A stretch of DNA of 64,000 nucleotides. It comes from Pyrenopolyporus hunteri. Taxonomy: Eukaryota; Ascomycota; Sordariomycetes; Xylariales; Hypoxylaceae. Positions within the stretch are counted from its first letter, which is position 1. The number at the start of each line of letters is the position of its first letter. The position numbers were made by a program, and so were the translations under genes. The notes under the pieces are model-generated. The model saw only the letters and a program-made list of their open reading frames with translations, was not told the DNA's origin and ran no database searches. The DNA lies in contig CADCXC010000014.1 of the NCBI GenBank assembly GCA_902806595.1, positions 248,001-312,000 on the forward strand, in the 5' to 3' direction. This document shows positions 10,721 through 24,070 of the stretch, in pieces.

Positions 10721-10769
10721 ATGACTATAGAAATAGTCGTAGAATTCGAAGAAAACCGAGGGCTATTGT

Positions 10770-10788
10770 GTCACCCCACGGGGGTGAC
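10770..10788. repeat. Perfect hairpin at right end of R1
   Basis: GTCACCCC-ACG-GGGGTGAC: 8-bp perfect arms, 3-nt loop, a few bases before the R1/R2 junction. It differs in sequence from the left hairpin but has the same design and position relative to the next TCGAATTTTTTT palindrome. In R2 the corresponding stretch is mutated and can no longer pair well. Confidence 0.85.
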
Positions 10789-10796
10789 CTCCAGTT

Positions 10797-11893
10797 TCGA
10801 ATTTTTTTCTTAAAAAAAAATTCGAAAAAAAATAAAAATTAATTACGTAAAAATTTACGAGCTATATTTTTTACGTTATATTAATTATATATTATATTAT
10901 ATTACGTTATATTACGTTATATTACGTTAATTAATTAAATATACGTTTTACGTAACAATTTATATTACGTTTTTATTTAATTAATTAAATCGTTATATAT
11001 ATTACGATTATTATATTTAAAATTATTTACATTTTAATAAACGATTTTATTAATTAAATTAATTTAATTAAATTAAATTAATTAAATTAATTTAATTATA
11101 TAAATTTAATTTTAATTTAATATATAATTTAATTTAAAAAAATCGAATTAAATAAATCGAATTAAATAAATCGAATTAAATAAATCGAATTAAATAAATT
11201 AAATTATATAAATTTAATTATATAAATTTAATTTTAATTTAACGTATAATTTAATTTAAAAAAATCGAATTATATAAATAAATTTAATTATAAATATAAA
11301 TTTAATTATAAATATAAATTTAATTATATAAATTTAATTATATAAATTTAATTTTAATTCGATATATTTTTCGTAATATTTTTCGAAGAATTTTTCGAAT
11401 TATATATTTAAAGTTAAATATAAAAAAATTATATAAATAGTTATTCGCGACGGTTTTATCGAAAAATAATAAAAGTAATTTTTTACGATAATTTTATCGA
11501 AAAGTAATAAAAGTAATTTTTCGCGACGATTTTATCGAAAAATAATATAGGGTAATTTTTTACGACGGTTTTTCGAAAAATAATAAAAGTGGTTTTTTAT
11601 AACGGTTTTATCGAAAGGTAATAAAAATAACTTTTCGCGACGATTTTATCGAAAAATAATATAAAGTAGTTTTTTACGACAATTTTTTAAAAAATAATAT
11701 AAGTAATTTTTCGTAAAAATTAAAAAATACTACAAAAATTATATTAAAAATTATATTAAAAATTTTATTAAAAATTATATTAAAAATTATATTAATAATT
11801 ATATTAAAAAATATATAATTATAAAAATAATCGTAAAATTCGAAAAAAATCGAAAGTTATTATATTATTTTACGAAAGTAATTTTTAATATTC
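10797..11893 (+). mobile_element. R2: RIP-mutated tandem copy of R
   Basis: It aligns to R1 along its length with C-to-T and G-to-A differences. Example: R1 9,512-9,531 CCACACTTCCCACGCCACAC equals R2 10,862-10,881 CTATATTTTTTACGTTATAT. Non-CpG C is almost all lost and most CpG kept, though a few CpG became TpA or CpA. R2 is about 250 bp shorter because its arrays have fewer units and there is a small deletion between two GAGCCG motifs. Confidence 0.9.
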
Positions 11894-12621
11894 GAAAAAA
11901 AATAAATTATTAAAAATATTTAAATTTTTTAAAACGTTTAAATTTTTTTATAAATAATAAAAACTTATAAATTATTATTTAATTAAAAACGTTTATTTCG
12001 TTAATAAATATTACGTATTTTTTCGTAAAAAAAAATTAAATATTAATTTATACGAAATAATATACGTTTATATATATTAAATTAAATAAATTACGATTTT
12101 AATCGAAATAAATAATATAATAAAATTTTTTTTCGTTATAATTTATATTATATTTACGATTTAAAAATATTTTTTATATTTTCGAAACGTATAATATTTA
12201 TAAATTATAATAATTTTTAATATATATTTTATATTTATATTATATAAAAATTATTTAATAATAATTATATTAATTAAAAATATTTTATTAATTATTATAA
12301 TTAATAATTAAATTTTTTTTATAATATTTTTTTATATATTATTTAATTTAATTTATTTAAAGTTTTTTTAATATTTATCGTATATTAATTTTATATAAAA
12401 ATATATTAAAATTTTTTAAAATATATAATATTATTTTAAAAAAATACGAATATATTTATAAAATTAAAAAAATATTAATATTTTTTATTAATAATAAATA
12501 TTAAATATAATCGAATAAAAATATTAAATCGTTTAAATTTAAATCGTAATTTAAACCGTCGTTTAATAAAAAACGTAAATTAAATAATTTAAAAAATAAT
12601 ATTAATAAACGATAAAATAAT

Positions 12622-12740
12622 AACGAAAAAAACGACGAAAAAAACGACGAAAAAAACGATAAAAAAAACGATAAAAAAAACGACGAAAAAAACGACGAAA
12701 AAAACGACGAAAAAAACGATAAAAAAAACGACGAAAAAAA
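12622..12740 (+). repeat. 12-bp minisatellite (AACGACGAAAAA type)
   Basis: About ten 12-bp units. CGA and CGACGA motifs are kept because their C is in CpG; units differ by CGACGA versus CGATAA. Read on + it could descend from codons for an Asn/Asp/Glu/Lys-rich repeat, but no frame is preserved. Confidence 0.8.
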
Positions 12741-12860
12741 TAATAAAAATAATAATAAAAATAATAACGAAAATAATAACGATAATAATAATATAAAAAA
12801 TAATAAAAATAATAATAAAAACGATAATTAATTTAATAATAAAATTAATAACGTAAATAT

Positions 12861-13067
12861 CTTCGATATTAACAATATTTTAAAAAAATATTAAATTTTT
12901 ATAAATTTAATTTATTATAAATTAAAATTTAAAAAATATAAAAGTCGATTCGATTTTAATAACGATAAATATATCGATAATAATTTCGATATTAATTATT
13001 TTTTAAAAAAAAATCGAATTTTTATAAATTTAATTTATTATAAATTAAAATTTAAAAAATGTAAAAA
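12861..13067 (+). repeat. Direct duplication of about 82 bp, period 124 bp
   Basis: Copies at 12,861-12,942 and 12,985-13,067 share TTCGATATTAA at the left and an ATTTTTATAAATTTAATTTA core at the right. Differences are mainly C/T and A/G, as expected after point mutation. Confidence 0.75.
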
Positions 13068-14199
13068 TTTAATTAATTTTAATAATAATTATAAAAAAAA
13101 ACGTATTCGAAATAATAATTTCGTTTTTATTAATAAAATTAAATTTATAAAAAAATTATTATTTCGTAATTTTATTAATTCGATATAATTATTTAAATCG
13201 AATTTATTTACATTTATTTTTATTATTAAAAGTAATTATATAAACGCGATTAACGTTTATAAAAATAATAAATATTTTATTAAATATATATTCGAATTTA
13301 AATTTTAAATTTCGAAAAATAATTCGAACGTTTAATTTCGTTATATTAATTAATCGTATATTATAAAATATAATTAATAAAAAATTTTTATAATAATCGT
13401 ATATTAAAAATTAAATAAACGATTTATAATAATAAAAAAAAATATTACCATTTATAAATTATTTAATAATTTTTCTTTTTTTTCGATTTATTATTAATAA
13501 TTTTTAAAATTTATTAACGAAAAATACAAAAATTATAAAAAAAATATTTAAATTTAAATTAATATATATATTTAATTATATTTTTATATATTTAAAATTA
13601 TAAATAAATTAAATAATTATTTAATTTAATTAATAATTATCGAAGTTTATTTATTTTATTATTTTCGTTTAATATAAAATTAAAAATTTCGAAAAAAAAA
13701 AATAAAATAAAAATATTATCGTTATTTTAAATATTATAACCGAAATATTATAATTTACGTCGCGTCGTTAAATTTAAATTTAAAATAATAATAAATATTT
13801 TCCTTTTAATAAAATTAAAATAAAATTATATTATTTAATATAAATTTAATTAATAACGTTTTTTTTTAAAAAAAAATATTTTTATTATTAAAATTAATTA
13901 TAAATAACGTTACGTTTATTATTAAACTTTTTTTCGTTAAAATTAATTAACGTTAAATTAAAAAAAAATATAATATTATATTCGAAATTTTTATAATTAA
14001 TAAAAGTTAATTTATAAAAAATAATATTAATTTATAAAATTATATAATTATAATATAATCGAATTAAAAGTTAAATAATAAATTTTTTTAAATAAAAAAA
14101 TTATTTATAACGTAAATAATTTTTTACGTTATTTATTAATCGAATCGTTTTTTTATAAAAAAAAATATTAAAATAAAATAATTAATATATTTATAATTA

Positions 14200-14464
14200 T
14201 ATAACTTTATATTAAAAAATTTATCGTAATAATAATAACGATAAATATATTTTTATTAAATATTTTATTATTTTAAATAACGAAAATTTAAGGTATATAT
14301 TTTAAAACGATATATAAATATCGATTAATATAAAATTAATTAATTATACTTTTATATAAATAAATATAATAAATATAATATTTTTTTTATAAATTTTTAT
14401 ATTAAATAATTATATAATATTTTTCCTTCGATTTATTAATTAACGACTTTTTTATCGTTTAATA
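14200..14464 (+). repeat. LTR family B, copy 1 (subfamily b1)
   Basis: It shares the TTTATCGTAAYRATAATAA block and the CGAY...TTTAATA end with the other B copies, and matches the reverse complement of copies 7 and 8 along its full length (ATCGATTAATATAAAATTAA, CCTTCGATTTATTAATTAA). The other LTR element begins 28 bp downstream. No matching target duplication was identified. Confidence 0.75.
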
Positions 14465-14492
14465 ATATTATATTTTAAAATAATATAAATAT

Positions 14493-14751
14493 TATTACGA
14501 AACGTAAACGATTAAAACATTAAAAATTAAATAATATATATATATTAAAAATATATATTTTTAAGTTTTATATTAATTTACGGCTTTACGTATTATTTAA
14601 TTAATAACGTTTATAAAAAAAGAGTTTTTTTTTTAAATAAATAAAGATTTTATGTGTTTTTTTATAATATATTTTTTTATATATTTTTAAAAAATTATTT
14701 ATATCGTTTTTATTTTAATTTTTTAAAAATTAAATATTATATAACGTAAAA
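14493..14751 (+). repeat. Left LTR of element A
   Basis: It begins TATTACGAAACGTAAACG and ends ATATAACGTAAAA, as does the right LTR. Here most + strand C outside CpG became T, while several G remain (TACGGCTTTACG, TTTTATGTG). The right LTR shows the opposite pattern. Confidence 0.85.
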
Positions 14752-17700
14752 GTTATAAATTCGATTTATATATAAAATCGATATTTTAAAAAATTTTTTA
14801 AAATTTTATTTAATTTTTTAATTATATTTATTATTTATTTTTATTATATCGATTTTATATTTAATAAATCGTTAAATTTTACGAATATTATAAATAAAAA
14901 TATTTTAATAAATATTTATATTAAAAATATTATTAAATTTATAAATCGTACGAATTATATAATATAATTAAAATAGTTTTAATATATTTATAATATATTT
15001 AATATTTAAAAGTTAATCGATTTTATTAACGAAAATTTTAATCGATTAAAAATTAAATTTATTAAAAACGAAAAAATTTAATATATTCGATATTTGATAT
15101 AAAAAATAAATTATTTTAATTAATTTAAAGAAATTTATAATTAAAAATATATTAAATAAATGAAAAAAAGTAAAAAAAAAATTAAGTTAAAATTCGAAAA
15201 ATTTACGAAAAAAAAATTCGAATAAAAGTATAAAAATTATATAAATTAATTTAAAAAAAACGTTAAAAAAATTAAGATATTACGTAGTAAGTTTTAAATC
15301 GCGTATAAATAAATTATTAAAACGATTATATTTAATATAATCGATAATTATCGATTTAAATATTTAAAATTTAAAAATATATTTATTATTATATTTATAA
15401 ACGTTATTTATAAATATAATGTTTTTATTTATTTAATATTTATTTCGAATTTTCGTTATAAATATCGTACGATTTTCGAACGAATAAAAATTAATATTAT
15501 TAATTTTTCGAAATAATATTTAAAGTAAAAAAATTTAACCGTTCGTATAAAAGTTTAAAAGATTTTTAAAATTAAAAAAATTAACGTAATAAAAGATTTT
15601 TTTAACGTAATCGAAATTTATATAATTAAAAAATAAATAAATCGGTAATTCGAAAAATTTATTTAAAATAAAATCGAAAAATTTTCGTTTTTTACGTTCG
15701 AAAAAATCGATATATATTTTAATATTATATTTAATAAATTAAAGTAAAATAATTAGGGGCGTAATATCGATATTTATATTATATTTAACGAATAATTATA
15801 CGATATTAAAAAATTAAATTAAAAAAAATATATAATCGATAAAAAAAATCGTTTATAAAGTGGATTTTTTAAATTTAAAAAGTTTAATTATTCGTATAGA
15901 AAAGATTTATTTTATAAATATTTTTAAAAATCCCGCGCGTATAAAATTTTTTAATACGTTATAATTAAATTTTCGAATCGAAAAATTAAAGTTATTAACG
16001 ACGAAAAATACGAAAATATTCGAAATCGTTTTAAATTTACGTATTAAATCGATTTTTAGGTATAAATCGAAAAAAAAAAATAAAAAGTAAAATTTTATAA
16101 CGGAAATTATCGTTACGTTAAAAAAGGAAATACGAATAACGATTTATTTAATTTAATAATTATAATTATAATTTTACCGAAGTTAATAAAATAAATAAAT
16201 TATTTAAATAAAGTTTTTTTTATTATAAAACGTTTATATTATTTTTTAATCGAAAATATCGTATTAAATAATTATAAAGTTATTTATTTAATTAACGATT
16301 ATTTTTTATTTTTATTCGAATTTTATAAAAATTCGTTAAAAAAAAATCGTATCGAAATAAATATTTCGAATTTTTTTATTATTAATAAAAAAAAATAAAT
16401 TATTAAAAACGTTTTAAAACGTAAAAATAAATTTATTATTACGTTAAAGTTTATTAACGTAATATACGTTTTTAAATTTTACGTTAATTTAATTTTCGTT
16501 ATTAAATTAAAATAAATTATCGATATTTAATTATATAAATACGACGATATATTTAAATTCGATAATATTAAAAAAAAATTATATTATACGATAATTAAAA
16601 ATAAAATTTAATTTTATTTTTTTTAAATATAAGTTTTTTTTTAATTTATTTTCGAGTATTTTAAATAATCGATATAATTTTATCGTTAAATTTATTACGA
16701 AACGTAATAAAAATAATATTATTATTTTTAATAAAAAAATATAATAAAATTAAACGATTTATTAAAAATAAATTTTTATTTAAAAAAAATATAAAGTTTT
16801 TTTAATATTTACGATTTAATTCTTTAAGATTAAAAGTATTAAAAGTTTTAATATATTAAATAAAAAACGTAAAAATTAAAAAAATAAAACGACGAAAATA
16901 CGAAAAATATATTATTATATACATTAAACGAATAATTTCGCGGCGTTTTTTAAAATATTATTTTTTTCGACTTTTTTAACGAATGTTATAAAATTTATTT
17001 AATTTTTCGAAAAGTTATAATAAATTAATATATTTTTTAATAATTAAAAACGAATATAATAATATATTTTACGTTTTTATATTTTTACGAAAAACGTAAA
17101 ACGAAATAATTTTTACGATTTAAAATTTTAAAAATTAAATACGATGTTAATATAAATTTATTATTAATAAAATATAATTAAACGACGAAACGATAATATA
17201 TAATTAAAAAAGGCGTATATAATTCGAAATATAAGTTAAAAATTAAAGTATCGATTTCGAAACGTTATTATTAAATATTAAAAAATTAATAAAATTAATT
17301 AAATAAATTAAATAAAAGTTAATAATTAAATCGATTAAAATAAAATTAAAAGCGAATTTTTTAAAAAAATTATAGTCGAAAAACGTTAAAACGGTTATAT
17401 ATTTATATAATATAAATTTTAATTTTAATAATAATTTAATTAATTTTATTTAAAAGTTTAAAAGTTAATTTCGTTATTATTTTAAATGGTATATTTCGTA
17501 AATTATAAAAAAATTTATTAATAATTTACGATTTAATTAAAATAATTTATACATTTATAGGTATAAAATTTATTTATTAAATAAAAAAAAATTAAAAAAC
17601 GGTAATTTAAAAGTAGATAAACGAATATATAAAATAAAAAAAAAACGTATATAAGGTATTTAATAAGTTATAAAATTTCGAATTTATATCGCGTATAAAT

Positions 17701-20700
17701 TTTTTTTCGTTATAAAATAATTTTTATTAAAAATGTTTAATTTAATAAAAAGTAATTTTATAATAAAGATTAAAAATGTTAATTTATATTAATTAACGAA
17801 AAAAAATTAAAAAATTTAATAATATTAAATTTATATATCGAAATTATTAAAAAATTATACGTCGTTTTAAATTTATAAAACGATTTCGAATTAATAAAAT
17901 ACGTTTTTAAAGTTATTTTTTATATAAATATAAGGGGTAATTTACGATTTAAAATCGATTAAACGAACGGTTTTTTAAATAATTTAATTACGAAAATAAA
18001 TATATTTAAAGTTAAAAAAATTAAAAACGTATAAAAAAATATAATTAATATATTAATAAAAAGTTTTATATTAATTAAAAATAACGTAACGGTAATTAAA
18101 TCGTTTAACGATTAATTTTAAAATAAATTATATAAATTTTTAATTTTTTATAAAATATCGAAATTTAAAATAAAAATTATTAATATAAAAGGTATTTAAA
18201 AAAATATTATAATTATTAATAAAAATTTAATAAAAATTAATTAAAAAATCGATTTTAAAATTACGAAATTATTCGATAATTCGAATTTTTTTTAAAAAAC
18301 GTTAAAAATCGAAAATATAAAAAATAATGTAAATTTAAAAAAATATTAAATAAATGATAAATTAAAACGTAAAAAGCGTCGATTATATATTAAAAAAGTT
18401 TATTTTTTAACGAATAAAAAAAGTCGAAAATAAAAAGGTAAAAAATTTAATAATTAAAATAACGAAATTTTCGAAAATAATGTTATTTTTATTATAATAT
18501 TTTATAAAAAAGATTTAATTATTTTATTTAATAATTATTATTAGTTAAATTTTTTTAATATTTTTATATTTAATTAATAAAAAATTATATAAAAAAACGA
18601 TTAAAAGTATCGAATATTATATATAATAATTATAATAATATTTAATTAAAATAATTTTATATAAATTAAAATAATTTTTAATAAATCGCGTATTTATCGA
18701 AAGGATTTTTTAAAATTAATATCGAAAAAATAATTCGATTTAAATAAATATTTATTAAAAAATCGTTTCGTTAAAAACGTAAAAAAAAAAATATAAGTTT
18801 TTAATGTTAATTAAATTTAAAAAATTATTAAAATTAATTCGATATAAATTAAATCGTTTTTTATAAAATAAATTTTCGTATATAAATTTAATTAAAATAA
18901 GTATTTAAAGATTTATAAATTATAATTAATCGTTTAAAACGATCGTTAAAATACGACGTTTTAAAATATATATATTATTATATTTATTGTAAAATTATTT
19001 AAAATTATAATAATTATAATTATATAATTCGATTTAAAAATCGATTAATTCGACGTTAAAAATGTGTTTTTAAATACGAAAAAAAAAAGATGTAAATTTA
19101 TAATTATAAAATTTTTCGATAAATTTAAATAATTAAAAAAATATATTTTATTTTATAAAATTTTATACGAGTTAAAAAACTTTTTTTTATTATAATATAA
19201 AAAAATTAAAAAAGTTTTAAAAAGTTAAAAATTCGAATTATTTTTAAAAAAATCGTATTTTTTTATATATATAATTATCGAGTTTATGTATTAATATATA
19301 TAAATAATATATTATTAATATATTATTATAATAATAAATACGAAGTTTAAAAAATTATAAACGATATAAAAATAATTTAAAAAATTAAAAAATTAAATTT
19401 CGTAAAATAATATTTAAAAATTAAAGTAATTAAAAATCGAATTAAAAAAATAATTATATTATTTTATAATTTTTATATCGAAAAAATCGTATAACGATTT
19501 AATTTCGTCGAAAATAATTAAATATTAATAATATTATTTTTAATTAATAAATTTTTAAGGTATAAAAATATTATTATAATAAATATAATAAAAAATTATT
19601 AAAAACATATTAAATTAATATTTTATATAACGATTATAATAAAATTAAATATTATATTCGTAATAATTAAATTTTCGACGTTTTTAATAAACTTTAAATT
19701 CGAATATTTTAAAATAATAAATTAAATAATTAAATATTTATATATTACGTATTATTTAAACATTAAATATAAAGGTAAAAACGTCGAATTATAAATTTTA
19801 TAAATCGTAAAAAACGCGTCGTACGTTAACGATATAAAAATTAAAAAATTAATTTAAAAGTATATAATATATTTATTTAACGATTCGATAATATAAAAAT
19901 TAATTCGTTAAATTATCGTAACGATTTTAATAATCGAAGTCGAATTATTCGTTTTATTCGAATTAATAAAAAAAATTATAATTACGAAACGTTTATTTAA
20001 AAATATAAAATTCGATTTAGAAAAAAATTAAAAAATTTATAATAATAATTAATAAACAATTAAATTAATAATAAAAGAAAATTAAAAAATTATTATTAAA
20101 TTAAAATATATAAATATTTATAATATATAGTTATAATAAAAATATAAAATTAATTTTTTTCGAATAATTTATTTATTTATCGATTAAATATTAATAAATA
20201 AATTTATTAAAAATTTATTAAAATAAACTTTCGAATATTTTAAATTATTATTTAATTTATAAAACGTTCGTAATTTATTAAATTAAATATAAAAAAAATA
20301 AAAAATAATATTTTTAATTAAATAAAATTAATTTTTAATAAAACGTATTACGATTATTTTAATTATAATATATTTATATTATATTATTAAAATAATTATT
20401 CGTAATATTTAATTAATTAATTTTTAAATTTTTTATATTAATAATTTATTATAAAAAATTTATTTCGATAAAATATTATAAAATCGAAAAAATTCGTTAA
20501 AAAAAACGTATTTAATTAATTTATTTAATACGACGTATATTCGATTAAATAATTTTAACGGATTTATTTTAAAACGGGAATTTTTTCGCGATATAATTAA
20601 AAAACGATAAATAAAAGTTTTATTTTTATTATTAATAATAAAATAAATAAATTAATCGTTCGATTTAAATTTTTTATTTACGATTTTAAAAAACGTATAT

Positions 20701-22055
20701 ATCGTAATAATATAACGTATAATGTTTAAAAAAAAAAATTAATAAATTAATGCGATATATATATAAAAAATAGCGAATTTATTTTTTAATTTTTAAAAAT
20801 TCGAATTTAAATTAATCGACGGGTTATTAAAATAATTTTTAACGGTTTATCGATTAATAATTAATAAATAATAAAAAATTACGAAAAAAAAATTATTTAT
20901 ATAAAAACGTATAAATGTTCGTTTATATATAATTAATAATGCGATTTATAATTAATCGTTTCGTAATATTTTTTAATAAAACGACCGGTTAAAATATTAC
21001 GTACGTATTTAAAATAAGGTGTTTTACGTAAAATAATAACGTTTAATCGAATTCATTATTTTTTATCGATTTTAAAGGTATTTTTACGGTCGTTTTTAAT
21101 TTTACTTAAAAAAATAACGCGTTATAAAATAATAAATAAATCGGTAATTATTTTATTTATTTCGTTTATAAATAAAATATTTTAATTAAAATTATTATAA
21201 ACGTCGAAATTAAAAAAATTTATAAATAAAAAATTTAATTATTAAAACGTCGAAAATATCGAGTTAAAAATTATCGTATTATTAATAAAAGTAATTATTT
21301 TAATAAAAGAAATATTTACGATAAAAAAATTAAACGCGATAATATAATCGATATTAATATTATTTTAATCGAATTAAACTTTTAATTATAATAAATTAAT
21401 ATAAATACGTTTAATTTCGTATATATTAACGATATAAATAATAATTAAAATTTTACATTTAAATATATAATTTATAATAAATTTACGACGATACGTTAAT
21501 AAAAATTATTATAATATAAAATAATATTTAAAAAAAAATTTTATATACGATTAAATAATAATATTAACGTCGAAAAATTTAAAAATTATATTTTAAAATA
21601 AATTAAAAAATTATAAATAAGAATTTTTAATAATATAATAAAAAAAACGGGAAAAAAATTAATGTATATTCTTAAAAAAGTTTAAAAAGTAAAAAAATAA
21701 AAGGAACGATTATTTATATAAATAATCGTATATTTTATTATTTAAAGTTTTTTTAAATAAATATTCGAAAAATCGTAAAAATATTTACGGTATTTTTTAA
21801 ATTATTAAAGAAATTTTTAAAGTTTATAAAAAATATTAATAATTAATTAAATATAACGATTTAATTAATTAAAGTAATAATAAATTATATTATTAAAATA
21901 ATATATACGATTTATAAAATATATATTTTATTAAATAAAATTTCTTTTATTATATTTATTAAAAAAATTATATATTAAAAAATAAGTAAAAATATAAAAA
22001 AAATAAAATAATAAATAAAAATATATTTTATTAATATAACGTTATTAAAAGAATA

Positions 22056-22316
22056 TATTACGAAACGTAAACGACTAAAATATTAAAAATTAAATAATAT
22101 ATACGTATTAAAAATACATATCTTTAAACTTTATATTAACTTACGACTTTATATATTATTTAATTAACAACGCTTATAAAAAAAGAGTTTTTTTCTTTAA
22201 ATAAATAAAAGTTTTATATATTTTTTTATAATATATTTTTTTTATATACCCTTAAAAAATTATTCGTACCGTTTTTATTTTAATTTTTTAAAAATTAAAC
22301 ATTATATAACGTAAAA
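22056..22316 (+). repeat. Right LTR of element A
   Basis: Copy of 14,493-14,751. It keeps + strand C (TACATATCTTTAAACTTTAT, ATACCCTTAAAA, TTCGTACCG) where the left copy has T, and has A where the left copy has G. Confidence 0.85.
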
Positions 22317-23026
22317 AATATATAATTATAAAATTAAATATTACGTAATAATATTTATTAAATATATTTTTATTAAAAATTAATAAATATTATTATAAAA
22401 AAATAAATTAAAAAAAAATAAATAAACGATATATTTAAATAATTAATTAATTAATTAACGTTTATTTAATATAATTTATATTTTTTCGTTAAACGTATAA
22501 TATAATTTATAAAATTAAAATTCGTAACGTAATTATTTTAAAATTTAAATAAATTTATTTAATTTTTTTAAAAAAAAAAATTAAATTCGAAACGAATTTT
22601 TAATAATTTCGAAATATATTTTAAAAATAATTATTATTACGATTATATATATTATAAATTTAAAAATATAAAATTTAATTTATTATATTTTAATATTTTT
22701 TTTATAAAGATTAATTAAATTAATAAATAATAAATATTACGGTTCGATATAATTAATTTAATTTTATTAAATAATTAATTATTAAATAAATAAAAGGTCG
22801 TAATACGATACGAAATATTAAAAATTAAAAATAAAATTTCGTTAATATTATAAAAAAAAAAGAAATTAAATCGTAATTCGAAAAACCGCGGTTTTATATT
22901 TAAATTTCGACGATATATTTAATTAAAAATTCGATGTCGATTATTTAATAAAATTAAACCTATTATATCAAATCGTAATAAATCGTTAATTAATAACCGA
23001 AAAATTATTATACGATTATAAATTAA
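22317..23026. other. AT-saturated spacer
   Basis: About 710 bp of mutated sequence between element A and B copy 2. Near its right end (22,983-23,020) it holds a near copy of the first 40 bp of B copy 2 (TCGTTAATTAATAAYCGAAA), suggesting a truncated second LTR end. No gene. Confidence 0.5.
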
Positions 23027-23294
23027 TATTAAATAAATAAAAAGTCGTTAATTAATAATCGAAAAATTATTATATAATTATATAATAAAAAATACGAAAA
23101 TAAAAAAAATTAATTAAATTATATATATATAAAAATTATAAATAAATTAACTTTATATTAATCGATATTTATATTTTTTTTAAAAATTTATACTTTAAAT
23201 TTTTATCGTATAAAACGACGAAATATTTAATAAAAATATATTTATTATTATTATTGTTATAATAAATATTTTAATATTAAATTATATTATTACA
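23027..23294 (-). repeat. LTR family B, copy 2 (subfamily b2, minus)
   Basis: Its reverse complement begins TGTAATAATATAATTT, keeping the TG start that other copies have lost to TA, and shows the ATCGTATAAAACGACG-type middle. It lies about 510 bp from copy 3 in opposite orientation, so the two form an inverted pair. Confidence 0.8.
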
Positions 23295-23803
23295 TCGATA
23301 TTAAAACTTCGATTGAATACGCCGTCGAAATTTATATATAAAACCGCGATTTAATTTTTTTTTTTTTTTTATATATATATAATATTAATAAAATTTAATT
23401 TTTAATTTTTAATATTATACGTTATATTAAACTTTATTAAATTTATTAACTTTATTATATTTTAATTTTATAAAATAATAAAATACGAAGTAATTCGTTA
23501 TATTATATATATATTAAATCGTAAATTTTCGAGTTATTTTTTAATTTTTTTTTTAATTTTTTATAAAATTAATATAATTAATTTTTAATATTTAAATTTC
23601 GCTTCGTAATATTATAAAGTTAATAAAATTAAAATAAAATATTTTATAAAGATTTATCGCGTCGTTACGTAATTTAAATAACTTTATATAAAATATATTT
23701 ATATATTAAAATAAATATCGAAAATAATAATATAAACGGTAATATAAACGACGATATAAACGACGATTTAAAAATTAATATAAATATAAAATATTAAAAT
23801 TAT

Positions 23804-24070
23804 TATAATAATATAATTTTATATTAAAATATTTATTATAACGATAATAATAATAAATATATTTTTATTAAATATTTTATTATTTTACGTAATAAAAATT
23901 TAAAGTATATATTTTTAAAATAAATATAAATATTAATTAATATAAAATTAATTTATTTATAATTTTTAAATATATATAATTTAATTAATTTATTTTATTT
24001 TATATTTTTATTATATAATTATATAATAACTTTTTAATTATTTATTAACGATTTTTTATTTCGTTTAATA
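23804..24070 (+). repeat. LTR family B, copy 3: solo LTR with ATTAT duplication
   Basis: A 267-bp LTR from TATAATAATATAATTT to TTTAATA, bracketed on both sides by ATTAT. A solo LTR is what remains after LTR-LTR recombination removes the internal region. Confidence 0.85.

Larger units (their letters stand above)
9395..10796 (+). mobile_element. R1: unmutated copy of minisatellite-mosaic repeat R
   Basis: An island of normal base composition inside the AT-saturated block. In order it contains a perfect hairpin (9,419-9,435), a palindrome TCGAATTTTTTTCTTAGGAA...TTCGA, a CCACR pentamer tract, a 14-bp array, an 18-bp array, an about 40-56-bp GACGG array, a 12-bp array and a second perfect hairpin (10,770-10,788). 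R2 immediately follows it head to tail with a period of about 1,353 bp and is the same sequence after C-to-T/G-to-A change. The open frames in it are translations of the tandem arrays and not real genes. Whether R is a non-autonomous mobile element or a satellite is unknown. Confidence 0.85.
11894..14199. other. AT-saturated remnant with two internal repeats
   Basis: About 2.3 kb of mutated sequence without a usable frame. It contains a 12-bp minisatellite (12,622-12,740), an A/T trinucleotide-rich stretch to about 12,835 and an 80-bp duplication (12,861-13,067). The ancestral element cannot be recognised. Confidence 0.5.
14493..22316 (+). mobile_element. Element A: degenerate LTR retrotransposon, about 7.8 kb
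   Basis: Two direct repeats of about 260 bp (14,493-14,751 and 22,056-22,316) flank about 7.3 kb. They differ almost only by C/T and G/A. A candidate 5-bp duplication AATAT lies on both sides, weak evidence in such AT-rich DNA. No gag or pol frame survives, so gypsy and copia cannot be told apart. The interior keeps non-CpG G on the + strand more than C. Orientation is unproven; + is nominal. Confidence 0.8.

Noticed and set aside
14752..14790. Primer-binding site with AAATTCGATTT after the left LTR of element A
   Set aside because: It resembles a mutated tRNA T-arm in sense orientation, whereas a primer-binding site should be complementary to the tRNA; likely coincidence.
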